A stretch of 64,000 nt of DNA from Moringa oleifera (taxonomy: Eukaryota > Streptophyta > Magnoliopsida > Brassicales > Moringaceae): assembly GCA_021397835.1 (NCBI GenBank), contig JAJFZO010000609.1, forward strand, positions 7,194,001-7,258,000. The letters are read 5' to 3'. Position numbers and translations under genes: made by a program. The notes beneath the pieces were generated by a model. That model saw only the letters and a list, made by a program, of their open reading frames with translations, was not told where the DNA came from and ran no database searches. Below, piece by piece: positions 52,401 through 63,945 of the stretch. How positions within the stretch are numbered: the first letter of the stretch is position 1; each line of letters begins with the position of its first letter.

Positions 52401-55400
52401 ATAGATATATATATGTATATATATATATATATATAAAGATATTTGATTTTATACATATATATCTATATATATATACATATATAAAGATATTTGATTTTCT
52501 AACAAAGAAAACGATGTGACTGCAAAGGCAATAGAAAGTTACATATAATGCAATCAAAAAAGTCGAAGTGTCGCATTACAATCATCACCATGTCAATTCA
52601 ATTTCTCACAAAAATAAGACCAATCATTTCCTATGTAGGAAAGAATTAAGTTAGAAATTTTCAGAGGTGGCTCTTTAAATATCGATCCCAAAGCCTATGG
52701 CTTATAATGTCTCATCTAGGAAATAGCCAGTAAGATCAAACTGTGGTGGTCCACCAAAGCAAACAATTTGAATGTAGCAACCTCTTTAATAGATGATTAT
52801 GATGCCACTAAAACAGCCAATTACCAATGCAAAACAGATGATGACCATTAACAATGACGATGCACCACAATCACTATAGACAAACAAGAGCATAAATTAA
52901 GAGAAGACCTGAAGGTCGCTTCGCAGCGAAGCCTGCAATGGCCCAAGAAACATTCTTCAGCTTCAACTTTATCTCCTGATAATGTCCAAGAGAAGTCTCA
53001 GCAATAGGACCCTCCAATATCATAATAAAATTTATAAATGAAATGCATTGACCCGAGACCAATCGAATTCAATTTTCTCCATCTAAGAAACGAAGAAAGA
53101 CTGACAATGAAACTCTAATTTCAGTGAGAATCTGTAACAAAGAAACCTTTCCGTCTATTTCCTCATCACCATCACTCTCTTCGTCTTCAGATGAGGAGTC
53201 AGTTGCATCATAAAACTCATCTTGCACTTCTACATCTTCGTATTCATCACTGGAAGCAGAAACATCGGAGAACTTCGAATGGACAACTGTGGTAGAAGAG
53301 TCATACTTGAGTGCCGGATTTGCTCCGATAAACTCCTTCAGACCTGAAAAATCAACAAAAAATTGAAATTTCAAGGAACATTTTATTGCAATCTTTTTAA
53401 TACAACTTCACATGTTTCATTAACATGAATCATCATTCAATTTGATATGGTTCCCTGAAAATAGTAAGTCAGAAACTTTTGACTTAGACAATACAGAAAA
53501 AGAAAAAAAAAATGTTGGGACCGATGCACAGCAAAGCCTATAAAAGTTATCATCACTTCACCTGCATAGACTTCCAAAATGGTTAACAACAAAAGAAGTT
53601 GGATACTGAAAAAAGATACCACCCAATTAATAATGCCACCACCATAGAATTCAAAGCTTAAATAAAACCCTGCATCTTTTAGCCTGATGTTTACCTTCCC
53701 AGTGTTCTTAAGACTTCATCCTCAAAGAATATGAACCATGTAAAAAAAAATCTTTCCATTAACTCAGCCAAATAAAATGAACTAACTTTAATCATTTTTT
53801 GTTTCAGCTTAATCCAAGGGCCACGTGTTTGTGAAGATCACGCAAAACAGGTCCGTTTTATCACAAAACCAAAAGTAAGATTCATTGAATCAAGACCAGT
53901 TATGATTTGAGACCACGAACGAATTTGTTATGCAGTTATGAACTAAGCTCTTTTGCTGTTTAAGCATGGTTGTGGTTCATTTTTGAATTTCTTGATCCAA
54001 TAGAGGAATAAATGAGTTTTCAGATGTAATTTTTGGTAACCAACAATGAATATTCAATAAAACTCCCGATCATATGAGTAACAAACATTTAACATGTCTT
54101 CATCAAACAGGTTTGAATGTAGAAAAGAAATTTTTTATAGCAAAATGCTAATGGGCCTTAGACCATCCAAGAGAGGTTGACTCAGCTGATACAATCTCAA
54201 ACATGTACTTATCATAAATCTGATTTAAACAGACAACTTTTTTGTGGTCCCAAAGCAAATAAATCTCTGTTATTCAATGGCTTTGAGTCTAACAACACCT
54301 CCTTTTCTCATGAAATGAGATTGAGGGCACCCACAAATGCATGCATTGATTTGGAAAGAAGAAAAAATAAAAAATAAATAAATACATAAAGCAACTGTAC
54401 CTGCTACCTGGACCAATAAGGCGTAAGGGATACTCTTTTCAAACTTTGAGTGACTAACATTTTTCTTCCACTTAAACCAGCCTGCAGAATGTAACTCCAA
54501 CATTTGCGTCACAAGACATTTGTTGGTATCTGAACCCATGGGGGTGTTCAAACTTCTAATCTCCCATGTAGTTGCTACAATCCGTATGATGCAAAAGGAG
54601 AAAGACACAAATCAATGAAGGCTAATCAATTTAGTCAAAGATAATTAAACTCTAACCTAATGAGGAAGTTATAAAATCAGAAACAACCAGCATAATGTCA
54701 CAAAGTAATGCAACAGGAAGCAAAGGAAACACAGGAATATTCCAAAAACTTAGCACAGCAGAATATACCAGAAAGTGCACTAGCATGGTATATAAGTTTA
54801 TCTTCAAGCAATGCACAACCAGAATATTTGAGATGTGAACAGATTTCAAGAACCAAGTGCAGTAATGTTGAAAATATCTTTACTTTTAATTTTTCTTAAG
54901 CTTGAAGGCTTATCTTGCTGAAATAAAAGCCTAGCTTAGTAGTGTGAATCTTTCAATTGAAATGATTGGCTGACATGCCTTCAGGTTGCAAGTGATACTT
55001 TCCACAACTTACTGAGGTCTATGTTTGACTATTTATTTAGAACGTATCTTGATAGGTATGTGTAGTCAACTGTGAATCAATCGTAATGGGATGAAAAATA
55101 CCCATCTTACTAAATCTGGAAACAATGAATCACATAGACCTAAAACTGAATTTAAAGATGTGTAACATGTACAAACAAACAAAGCTTTCATATTATAATG
55201 ATTCAAAGCAATCATTTGACTTTAGTGAAAACAAAAAGGCCAACCAAAATATTGACAAGTCCAAGTGACAATGTTAGTTTGCACAGAAGCTGGAGCAAAC
55301 CTCACAAATGTAGAATCGAAATGCTTGAAAAAGCCATCTAACTGTTTAAAGTTCCAAGTACCTCACCAAGCCTTCTTAGAAACCTTGCCCTTAGCATCAT

Positions 55401-57555
55401 TGAAGAGCTATATTCTCCTCTCATAGCTCAATTATCCTCCTTAGACATAACGTTATTTCATGAGTTTGAATGGGTATTTACGGTAGTGTATGGGCATAAT
55501 GAGGAGGAGAGGAGAATTAAGGCATAGGGAGGAGTTAAGGGAATGCAAAAGAAGGTGGAGGTCTGCGTGGTGATAGATGGAGACTTTGGTATGGTGCTTT
55601 ACACCCATGATAGAGAAAATTCAAGTGCTAAAGAGTTTATCAGCATGGTGGCGGAGCTTGAATTAATGGATCTTTCACTTTAGGGTGGGCGTCACACTTG
55701 GTCCAACCTTCAAGAAAATCCTCCCTATTCGAGAATTCATTGGTTTCTCATATCAAGCCAATGGGAGGAGAAGTTTCCAAATGCAAATCAAAAACTTCTA
55801 ACAAAACTGACATCGGATCATAATGCCATCATGCTAGAAATGAATGACATCTCTTGGGTCCTACACCTTTTATATTTGAGAATATATGGCATAAGGTGGA
55901 CGTGTTTTAAATCACTTGTTAAAGAGTGGTGGAATGAATTAAGGATGAGCTATCATGCTAATTATCTAGTGCAACTAAAGGACTTGTGGCGCAGTTGGTG
56001 GAGGTGGACGAGAGGGAGAGAAGAGTGAGAACTTTGAGGAATTAAAGACCAAGAGATCACAGATATGTATGGAGTTGACTACAATGCCAAAAATAAAGCA
56101 AATCTCTTGGAAGCAAAAGTGGAGGGCTGCTTGGCTAAAGAAGGGAGATCAAAACACTAGCTTTTTCTATCGGGTGGCAAATGTGCATAGATGTCATAAC
56201 TTCATTAATGTGCTGGAAATTAATGGAGATAAAGTGGGGGGCATAAGGAGCTCAAACAGGGAATTAGTGATTACTACATGTCATTATACAGTGAGAAATA
56301 TTTATGGTCACTAACATTTGATGAGTGGAAAATTTAATGGGATAGATGGAGAACTGTAGGAGTGATTAGAGAGAATGTTCAAGGAAGAGAATGTGCTTCA
56401 GAAACTTTTTATTTGTGATAAGGACAAACCATCAAGTCCAAATGGTTTCGCTAAAAAAAACAAAAAAGAAAATTATGGAACTATAGAAAGAGACATCATG
56501 AGGTTGTTTAAAGAGTGTATGATTAACTTGAGGAGTATTCTCCTTTGTTTTGAAGCATTTGGCTTGAAGATCAACTCAGGAAAAAAGTGAACACATTCCT
56601 ACAGGTGAAGTGCCAGAAAGTAACCCACTCACTAGAGTATTAGGATGCAAATTAAGGATATTACCTTTGTAATATCTAATGCTACCTTTGGGAGCCAAAT
56701 CCAAGGAGGCCACGATACGGAATCCAATGGTTGAAAGATTTCAGAATAAGCTAGCATGATGCAAGAGGTATTACCTATCTAAAAAGGGAAGACTAACTTT
56801 AATGAAAGGTACTCTTTCTAATTTTGAGTATATTTTATGTCGTTGTTACGCTAAGATTGTAGCAATTGCAACAGTTATTTTATGAGAAATTTTGGATATG
56901 AGATCAAGTATCATCTTGTCAGGTGGGGGATTGTTAGCCAACCGATCTACTAAAAGGGACTTTGAATTACGTCTCACCATCTTTTTAATAAAGTTCCACA
57001 AGAGAAATGACTTTGGAGGTCTTTGGTAGAAAAGGGAAGTTTTCAAGGGAGGACAGTCGAAATCATATATAGGGTAGAGGAAGGAGGATGGATGACAATG
57101 ATTGATAGAGAAAATTATGATAATGGGGTATTGATAGCTATTAGAGAGGGTTTGGAGAAGTTCAAACCCCTGATAGGTTCAAATTGGGAGAGTTGACTTC
57201 ATTAAAATATGGCATGAGCAATGGTGTGGGAATTGACCTCTCTTGGAAGCCTTTTCAGATATTTACCAGCTTGTGTGCAATAAGGAAGCTTGGAGGAATA
57301 AGTGCATCTCATTACAAAGGGGTGAAGTGTCATGGAAAGTGAGATTTAGGAGGAAAGCCTAGGATTAGGAGGTGGAGCTGTTTGGGCAGTTTTTTAAGCA
57401 TATCTACACCCAAAAATCTAATTTAAGAAGCGAAGGTTCAACGTTTGGAAGGGGGAAAAGGTTCTTGGTGAAATCCTTTTTTAAGAGGATACTGCTGCCC
57501 AAGGATGTAAGGAGGAGAAATGACTACCTGCATTCTTGAAGGTAGCTTTTTTTTC

Positions 57556-57602
<47 letters not shown>

Positions 57603-60600
57603 GGGGAGGTTTACTCTTGACAACCTACAAAAAAGAGGAATCTCCCTAGCCAACTGGTGTTTTCTTGTGCAAAAAGCAACTTGAGTTAGTGACCCACTTG
57701 TTGATTTGGTATAAGTGGTCTAGACAAATGTGGGAGGCTCTACTAACAGTAGTAGGTCAAGATTGGGCAGTATCGAGATCTGTGCCTATTAAAATTAATG
57801 CTTGGGCTGGCATCCAACCTTCCAGTTAGAGAAGAAAGTGTATTGCATCGATTCTCCTCCTTGTTTTTTGGTTGGTGCAGGAGGAGAGGAATAAAAGAGC
57901 TTTTGAAGGGATAAAAACACCTCTTACAATGTTTAAAGATAGATGGCTTCACACTCTAAATCTTCGGGTCATGGGGAATTCTTTGTAAATCAGGAGGACT
58001 TTGTAGAATATATAGATGTTCTTACCTCCAGGAAGTACCTAAATATATAAACATAGGTGGCACCCCTTCATGCTTTATAGTTAATGTAAATATACTATTG
58101 TTTTCTAATGAAAAAAAGTTACAGTGTTCATTTAACATCTATGTTGTTCAGGTTATTGTGCTTTTAAGCATATAATTGGTCAAATCCAGCAATTGGATAT
58201 CAAGCTTGAAGCAACTAAAGTTCACCGGAAGCAGCATGTCCACTTTTTTCACAGTGACAAGTCGTGGCCTATGACAAGGAACAACTGAGTTACACTTCTC
58301 ATCATGACAAAAATTTAGAGCTCCTCCTCTTAAAGTAGCAATCTTTGATATGGATAACAAGCTGTGTGAACAACATTAAAAACGAAAAGATACAGCCAAA
58401 AGTTTCAATTCACTTGAACCAAGAATTAGAATTTAGAAGAAATATGGGCACTCTCTCGGAATATTTGCACATAGCACCCTACTACCTCCAATAGAATAAG
58501 CATATGAAACTGATCCACTATAGGATATCTCGTTGGAATGATTTTTTTTTCCCCCCCTTAAGAAAAAGGCAAACATCTAACAGAAAAGTTAACACTGATA
58601 TTATGACTTACGATTAATTTTTGTCCGCCGATATCCCGATCTTGGAGGCTTTTTCTTATGTACAGCCGGAAACTGCAAGATTGCTGCACACGTTAATGCA
58701 AAACATAAGTCAGGCATATATAGGCAAGGAACTAGCTGAATGTCATGCAATGTAGCAGACGTGTCCTATCACCTGGGGCGATTGCAGTGTGATCTTCTTT
58801 TTAAAAAAAAAAAAAAAAAATCCTGTTTCCCCTTTGGCAAGTGGCATCTAATATCTATATGTTTGAAGCTATTATACTAGGGTCCACACTAACAGCAGCA
58901 AACATATTGGGCTATAGAGTTCATACACAATGGATTTGCTTTTGGAAAAGAAGTGCAAGATGGTTTTGCCAAACAATTTAAGAATTTTACAGCACAAGAC
59001 AAGGGAGGACATGCTATCTGGCCACCATCATAAAGGTTGGAGTTACAATACAGAGTGACGCCAAGTTGTGGCAGCAATTATAACTAAGAAGAAATCATTT
59101 AGAAATGCAGAAATGACAGAAGCAACTGCAGGTTCACAGGATTACAGTGTACTCAAGATAATGGAATTTATCATTGTGGAAAGTGATTCACATAGAATTA
59201 TTCAGGCAATTCAATCACAATAACTGTGCATCAAAAGCTAGTGGCAGTTTCAGCAAAGATGCAAGAGGCATTAATCCTTAGTTTGCCATATGTTGTTGTG
59301 GCCATGTGAGACATGTTGCTAACAGGGCAAAACTTAGGCTTGCTAAGTTAGCAGCCAAATTGTCCATACAATAATGTGGATGGAGGTAGACACACACAAA
59401 GTGGAGCACATGCTACTGATCAAAATTATGTGATTTGATCATGAGAATTATATAGTCATATTCCATCACAGAAGAATATCCTAATTGAAAATAAGATGAA
59501 AGAACTTGGCCAAACTATATGATCTATCTTGAGGAAATAGATCACTACTTAAATACTGCTGTAGGGAAATAGAAACCATTAAATAATAAGTAATAATACC
59601 TCCTAGCCATTCTATGAAGTGCAGGAGCAAGAGAAGACTTTCAAAGGCCAGTGATTTCAGAGCAATGTCCAATATTCATGATCTATTCCCTACTGCATTG
59701 GTATTTCCTACAACAAAGGAATCTGCCTGCTGCAATTTCAAGTTATAAACTCTAAGGTTTGGGCCTCCATTAGATACTTGATCACCACAAAATCAAATTC
59801 ACCTTACAGCTAAGCAAAATCTGAGCATTTGCACCCGTGTACTCATCAATAACTATTTGGGCAACAATCAAAACTTGAATATGAATATTAATTCTCAAAG
59901 CTTTAAGAACATTTAAGGATGTTCAGCAGAGCCAAAGAAAGTAACCACATTTTCTTACTATATGTTCCATCTTGCCCACGAAACCATTGTCTAGAGAAAA
60001 CAAAATCTCTCTTTGAGTGCCACCTGCAAAATATGCTATAAAACAAATAAATGGGAGGTCATGACTAAGAAAATGACACAATGGGAATAAAGAGCATATT
60101 TTTCAACTAATGCAATAATATTTTCAACAATAACAATAAACACCACATATAGAGGAAAAGGCAATAATAACTTAAAAACTATTATGACATGAGGCTATAG
60201 ATGCGGAGTTTTAGGGCAGGGATCCAAATACTTTCCCACTGATTAATAATGCTAGATCAGTGTCAACAATAAATGTCCCATATACATACATGTGATTTGG
60301 AGGGAAAAAATAGCATGGCTCTTCAGAGATAAATGAACACTAGCTCAAAACACTCAATTCAAGCTAAAAATGAACACAGGTGACCAACCTGGACAGTAGA
60401 ATGCTTAAATTCCTGACGTAATTCAAAAACTCTACAAGTAAAGGAGAATAACTAGCAGTCCTGTCTTACAACATTACCGAGTAAGATACTTTGGATCATA
60501 TGTGCCATAGACTATATCATAGTGACCATCGCAAGAATCTACAAGCTCCAAGTCACCTGTCAACATATCCCATCTGTGAAGATTATTAGAGAGAAGTTCC

Positions 60601-63412
60601 AGAACCATATAGAAACCTTAGAGAAGAAGATTAGCAATTTACTCGTATCTTTGATGCCGGTCAAGTTTTAAAACCACTTCAAATACAACATCGGCACTTG
60701 CATCAACAACAGCAACAGACTTGACAAGAACACCTCTACCACTCTACAAAGGGTAAAAATTATTGAGGTTGAGACTATTTATATTACTTGATAAGAATTC
60801 TGCAACTTCAGTTTCATGAAATTATTTAAGTATCAACAATAATATGGCTCTATTACAGTTACAAACCCTCATACTACACAAAATTTCAACAATCAGTAAA
60901 CATAGACATTTTTCCTGTCTTCCAAACTAAGCTGAACATACATGATCCTTTAAAAATTTTGATAAAAGATACAAAAATATATAACTGATTATAAATATCA
61001 TGTGACTCCATCAAGTGAATAGAAAGATGAGATTGAGAGAGTTTAAGAATTAAACCAATGGATCAATACCAGCATGGATCATCAGAACGCAAAAGTATGA
61101 GTTTAAGTATGGGATATACCATTCTATCTTATGAACGACACATATATGATACAAACACTAAAACACGCTTGTGTACATACATGCAAATGCACATATATAC
61201 ATCAATGGGTGATAAATTATACATACATGCAAGTATCGGTATTTACATATATGCATATGGTAGGAGACTCCATATAAACCCCAAAAAATATGCATTAGGG
61301 CATGAAAAGCCAGATATTTCTACAGGTGATAACACTATCATAATCCACAGACTAAGCAGAGAAAGATGCCGTTGATTGCAAAATTTCATTATGGATTTCA
61401 CAAAAGGCCAAAAACCAATGAGGTGTAAAGCCAATCATATGGTGAATGCGTACAATAGTTTATTATTGTTTAAAATTTTACTCCATTCCTTTTGAATGAT
61501 AACTCAAGAACTTCCCCAAAACTTTCTTGTCAAGAAAGAAAATTGTATTCTCTTTTTACTTCAACGCGTAATGTGCTACCAGCCTAACTCCATGTACATG
61601 ATCTCATTGCCTCAAGATGTAGGAAACATAAACCGAGGGATCCACCCGAGAGAAAGAGAGAGAACGAAGAGAGAGAGAGAAAGGGAAGAAGGAGAGAAAG
61701 GGAGAGAATATGCACTTTAAGAAAAGGAATAAATGTTTTATTTAACTTATTCTCTATTCAGACCAATGAAGCCAAATTGAAAAATTACAGCACTAAATGC
61801 AAAATTCTGTTTATAAATCTCCTCCTATAAAAGACAGAAACACATGATGGAACATACCTTGGAATCTGCCACATCCTCAAAGATTCTAACACCTGAAAAG
61901 AGAAAATAATTATGCATAAAGAAAACACAAATGTGCACCAACATGAGATTATTTTGGAAGATCCATAATAACCTGTCAAAGATAGTGCTAAGAATTTATA
62001 ATTCCTCTACAGTTTCCAACCACAACAGTGGCAGGAAATTTTTTAAATAGAAAAGTAAAGGGGCATACTAACCTGCTTGTGATGTTCTCTTTATGTCAAT
62101 ATGAGCTGTCTTATATTACAAACACACAAACAAGCATCTATTAAATTTTCCTTTTTTTCTCTCTTCCCCACCCCCCCCCCCCTCGGTTAAGGGTAGGCAC
62201 CAGTAGATCAATACCAAATGAGCATATACCAATCTCTCTCAACATGCTTTACTATTTCTGTTAAGTTTAGCTTAAAGATTTATTAACTGCCAGAAAAGTG
62301 TTTTCACTAAGGAAAGTTATATATGCATCAAAATCACAAGAAAACATACTTTCACAGAAATAGCACAGATCAAATTGAGAATTATAGTGCAATAAGGCAG
62401 GATTCCTTTTTCAAAGAAAAAAAAAAAATAGTATGTTTATGGAACCACTAAAAACCTAGATTTCAAGAAAATTGATCAAAGACATCTAGTTATAAGCAGC
62501 GAAATGATAAATGGTAGCCAAGACAATCTTGATGATAGAATTTGGGTTACAAAATCAAGGCTTCAGAACACCCCTTTGCATATAGGATTCAATGGGTGTA
62601 GAGTCTTATACAGAGTAACATCTTGGTTAATTTTAAATTATACAATGCAAAAAGGCAGGATAGTTGAAAGCAAAGAAAAGAAAATGAAAAAAAAAAGGTC
62701 AAAAGTTGCTAGAACTATACCATTGATTGTACGAACACATTTCCATTCATGTGCTTCAATTGCATCTCCAGTGTCCCCTTCAAAGTATCCATCCACCCTG
62801 GCTTCATCACCCAAGTTTGAAGATTGCCGTAAAAGTGTTTCAGGACCTGTCCGAAACAACATAGAAAATGACATAATCTTGTATTATTTAGAAAGAATAA
62901 CAATTCTGTTTGATTAAATTCTTTCAAGGCCAAGATTGCTCACAAAAAGAATTATGAAAAGGGAGTCGGGTAATCATTTTGTACATGAGGTGGAACTTGT
63001 TGATTTTGTAGAATTCTTAACATCAAACATTAGCTAACCATACTTATAAAAGGGTTGCACACCCTTGGTGCACTGTCTAATAATACAAATTATTGTTTCT
63101 GCTAAAAAAAAAATTATATACAGTACAAATATCCAATATACACGTGACATAATAACTAGCTTGTGAAGCATTATAATATTTTGTGAACAAAAAGGCCCCT
63201 CGTTATTCAAACTTCTCAACATATTAAATCCTTTCTTAAATGCATCACGCGGAATTGTAGAATGCTCATTATCTTTCAACTTAGCATGTAAGCATATGAA
63301 ACTTAATAGTCAACCCATGAGCTGTGCCACCTTACCTTGCCCAATTCTTATAAGCTTTTTTAATCCATGAGCATACCGTCTCACTCTGGGTCGATGTCCT
63401 TCCAGATTGATC
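34410..63412 (-). CDS. EDR2-like START and DUF1336 protein, 17 visible exons, 5' end outside window
   Basis: Minus-strand exons: 63336-63412, 62721-62846, 61858-61892, 60643-60743, 60478-60573, 59959-60023, 58612-58683, 54401-54574, 53147-53343, 52909-52975, 52144-52319, 45906-46007, 44762-44809, 37826-37969, 37631-37726, 35920-36021, 34410-34502 (TGA). Frame and phase stay consistent through all joins, about 590 codons. Order: linker RRYAHGLKKLIRIGQG; START domain from EWKCVRTINGVRIFED through YEWDMLTGDLELV, RDFVFSRQWFRGQDGTY, FPAVHKKKPPRSGYRR, TWEIRSLNTP and YALLVQVAGLKE; acidic linker FYDATDSSSEDEES; then DUF1336 from FMIRGKTYLKDNSK to GYWMVKRAVGTKACLLGKA, DVDIGSSSVARR and PEYILGTVRLNHV. 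Relatives such as EDR2 bind lipid and restrain defence and cell death (family knowledge). An N-terminal PH domain is expected beyond 63412. Introns of 3.9, 6.1 and 6.8 kb are filled by transposons. Confidence 0.9.
35439..35459. repeat. (AT)n microsatellite
   Basis: Run of AT dinucleotides of about 21 bases in the last intron but one of the START gene region. Confidence 0.85.
38316..38534 (+). repeat. 5' LTR of the Copia element
   Basis: 219 bp from tgttaaagattctag to cgattcttaca; matches 43073-43277 with substitutions and indels. The end shared by both copies includes tattcatgtatttgta. Confidence 0.85.
38537..38549 (+). other. Primer binding site of the Copia element
   Basis: tggtattggagtc, two bases after the LTR, resembles the initiator-tRNA-Met complement tggtatcagagcc common in plant Copia elements, with a few substitutions. 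Confidence 0.7.
39320..39673 (+). pseudogene. Copia gag C-terminal part with broken zinc knuckle
   Basis: Open frame of 118 codons in the Copia element. The knuckle reads CNYSKKKGHTKEIC, so the second cysteine of the CX2CX4HX4C pattern is serine. The following KLHRKPPG is typical of Copia gag after the knuckle. It ends at a stop before any protease motif. Confidence 0.65.
41146..41272 (+). repeat. In-frame tandem repeat in Copia pol, between integrase and RT
   Basis: Degenerate units of 33-42 nt encoding variants of QPKITTQAETTA, for example QAETTAIQPKITTQAETTA and VQPEITAAQPETT. It occupies the variable linker between integrase and RT, which is usually of low sequence conservation. Confidence 0.75.
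41649..41672 (+). repeat. G-quadruplex motif in the Copia element
   Basis: Four G tracts of 4, 4, 8 and 4 with loops T, A and TT. It lies on the template strand of the START gene. Confidence 0.85.
43073..43277 (+). repeat. 3' LTR of the Copia element
   Basis: 205 bp beginning tgttgaagattctag right after caggggag; ends in a T-rich stretch and gta where the 5' copy has cttaca, followed by target copy agaac. Confidence 0.85.
46880..48170 (+). mobile_element. Ty3/Gypsy gag fragment in an intron
   Basis: Plus strand near 47700-47810 encodes HKLKANASTWWDNF, the AAAWW-type motif of chromovirus-like gag, followed by ILEVLKLVVQDQLIF and HAFNLTIKVQNQ, matching the later gag helices. Sequence ttggtgctagag near 46888 could be a decayed primer binding site, with an AT-rich stretch 46560-46880 as a possible LTR. 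It stops abruptly near 48170 where a LINE on the opposite strand begins. Confidence 0.55.
48170..51590 (-). mobile_element. L1-like LINE, truncated inside RT, in an intron
   Basis: Minus-strand ORF2 pieces in order: endonuclease start FRIILWNVKGLNNLEKR (near 49850), GHVEGESRAQLWEKLRE, VISGDFDEVLYKYKNSEG, RIDRFFIS, then RT FGLDGFSMTFLK (near 48540), EIMGMLKEFHET, INLIGSVYKFLTKVLSTRL and QILDTTLVTNKLVD (near 48220). The rest of RT and the 3' end are absent. 49860-51590 is probably ORF1 and 5' sequence, not verified. Stops and frameshifts are frequent. It is co-oriented with the START gene. Confidence 0.7.
51730..51860 (+). pseudogene. Copia RT fragment
   Basis: Pieces in shifting frames read LVVYAD, then LKADLKRHF with TKDLG, and FLGIKVAQSK, the Copia RT order YVDD..LK..F.MKDLG..YFLGIE. 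The catalytic DD is not intact. No LTR was seen nearby. Confidence 0.55.
52388..52495. repeat. (TA)n-rich microsatellite
   Basis: About 100 bp of TA runs interrupted by aga, gta and a duplicated aagatatttgatttt segment, 70 bp upstream of exon 52144-52319 in gene orientation. Confidence 0.85.
55440..58135 (+). mobile_element. L1-like LINE in an intron, antisense to the START gene
   Basis: Plus-strand ORF2 pieces in order: endonuclease VVIDGDFGMVLYTHDRE (near 55580), FISMVAELELMDLSL, GGRHTWSNLQENPP, TSDHNAIML; then KQKWRAAWLKKGDQNTSFFY and RVANVHRC (56110-56200), CDKDKPSSPNGFA (near 56415); and near the 3' end PIKINAWAGIQPS and ERNKRAFEGI (57780-57910), the zf-RVT region. Many stops and frame changes. 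The boundaries are approximate and no target duplication was identified. Confidence 0.75.
57563..57601 (+). repeat. Poly(G) homopolymer, 39 nt
   Basis: Uninterrupted run of 39 G preceded by a T/C-rich stretch and followed by aggggagg, within the LINE at 55440-58135. The length may be inexact because such runs are hard to sequence. Confidence 0.85.
59100..59390 (+). pseudogene. Decayed RNase H-like fragment of a non-LTR element
   Basis: Plus strand encodes FIIVESDSHRIIQAIQSQ and, after a frame change, HVANRAKLRLAKLAAKL. These follow the RVT_3/RNase H pattern VESDSxxVIxAI..HVRRxANxxAxxLAxLA common at the end of plant LINE ORF2. No RT is adjacent. It lies in the intron between exons 58612-58683 and 59959-60023. 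Confidence 0.45.
61648..61708. repeat. GA-rich low-complexity tract
   Basis: Purine-only stretch dominated by gagaga, in an intron of the START gene; on the gene strand it is a CT-rich tract. Confidence 0.85.
62171..62182. repeat. Poly(C) tract
   Basis: Twelve C in a row after cttcccca in an intron; on the gene strand this is a G run. Confidence 0.85.
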
Positions 63413-63769
63413 CTGCCATAATAAAACAAATAACATACTTAAATACCAATAATTGAGTAAGAAATAGTGGACGGCGATCCAAGAACAAATGCAGAATGCC
63501 TTGTGGATATAATCCAGATGTCAACATCAAATGCAAACCTCTTTCCTGAACAAGATTGCAATTAACTGAACTGAACAAATGTGATAATCCTACATCGATA
63601 GGAACCAACAAGATAGGAAAAAGAAAATAATTTAGATGCCTTTATCTTATGCATACTCTTTTGTTAAGACAATAATAATGATATTTTATATCTAAAATTG
63701 AACAAATCAACCATTTGAAACATCCATTCCCTTTAGAGAACAACCCATTAGGCATAACTCTATTTTTTT

Positions 63770-63945
63770 TCTTCATAACCAAGGTATCAAGGATGGGTGT
63801 TCGACTAACAGAAGAGGAACCCATCCTCCTCAAAGCCCTGATTTAAAAATCAAAAGAAACTCAGAGGCTCCAAGGGGATTCAAATCCTAAACGTGGCCTG
63901 AAAGTCAATACTTGCTTACCAGTGGGCTGAAGAACCCCTGAGGGT
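63770..63945 (-). mobile_element. Possible tRNA-derived SINE
   Basis: On the minus strand CAGCCCACTGG (63929-63919) matches a pol III A box at 8 of 11 and GATTTGAATCC (63886-63876) a B box at 9 of 11, spaced about 32 bp apart as in tRNA genes. The sequence does not fold into an obvious full tRNA and continues beyond a tRNA length, which suggests a SINE head. Ends and tail are uncertain. Confidence 0.4.

Noticed and set aside
52051..52557. 168-codon minus-strand open frame
   Set aside because: Its first half is a TA-microsatellite translation (YIYIYI). Only 52144-52319 is real, as an exon of the START gene.
62041..62110. Possible START gene exon ending at a gttagt donor
   Set aside because: Exons 62721-62846 and 61858-61892 join directly in phase (TING-VRIFED), leaving no room for it.
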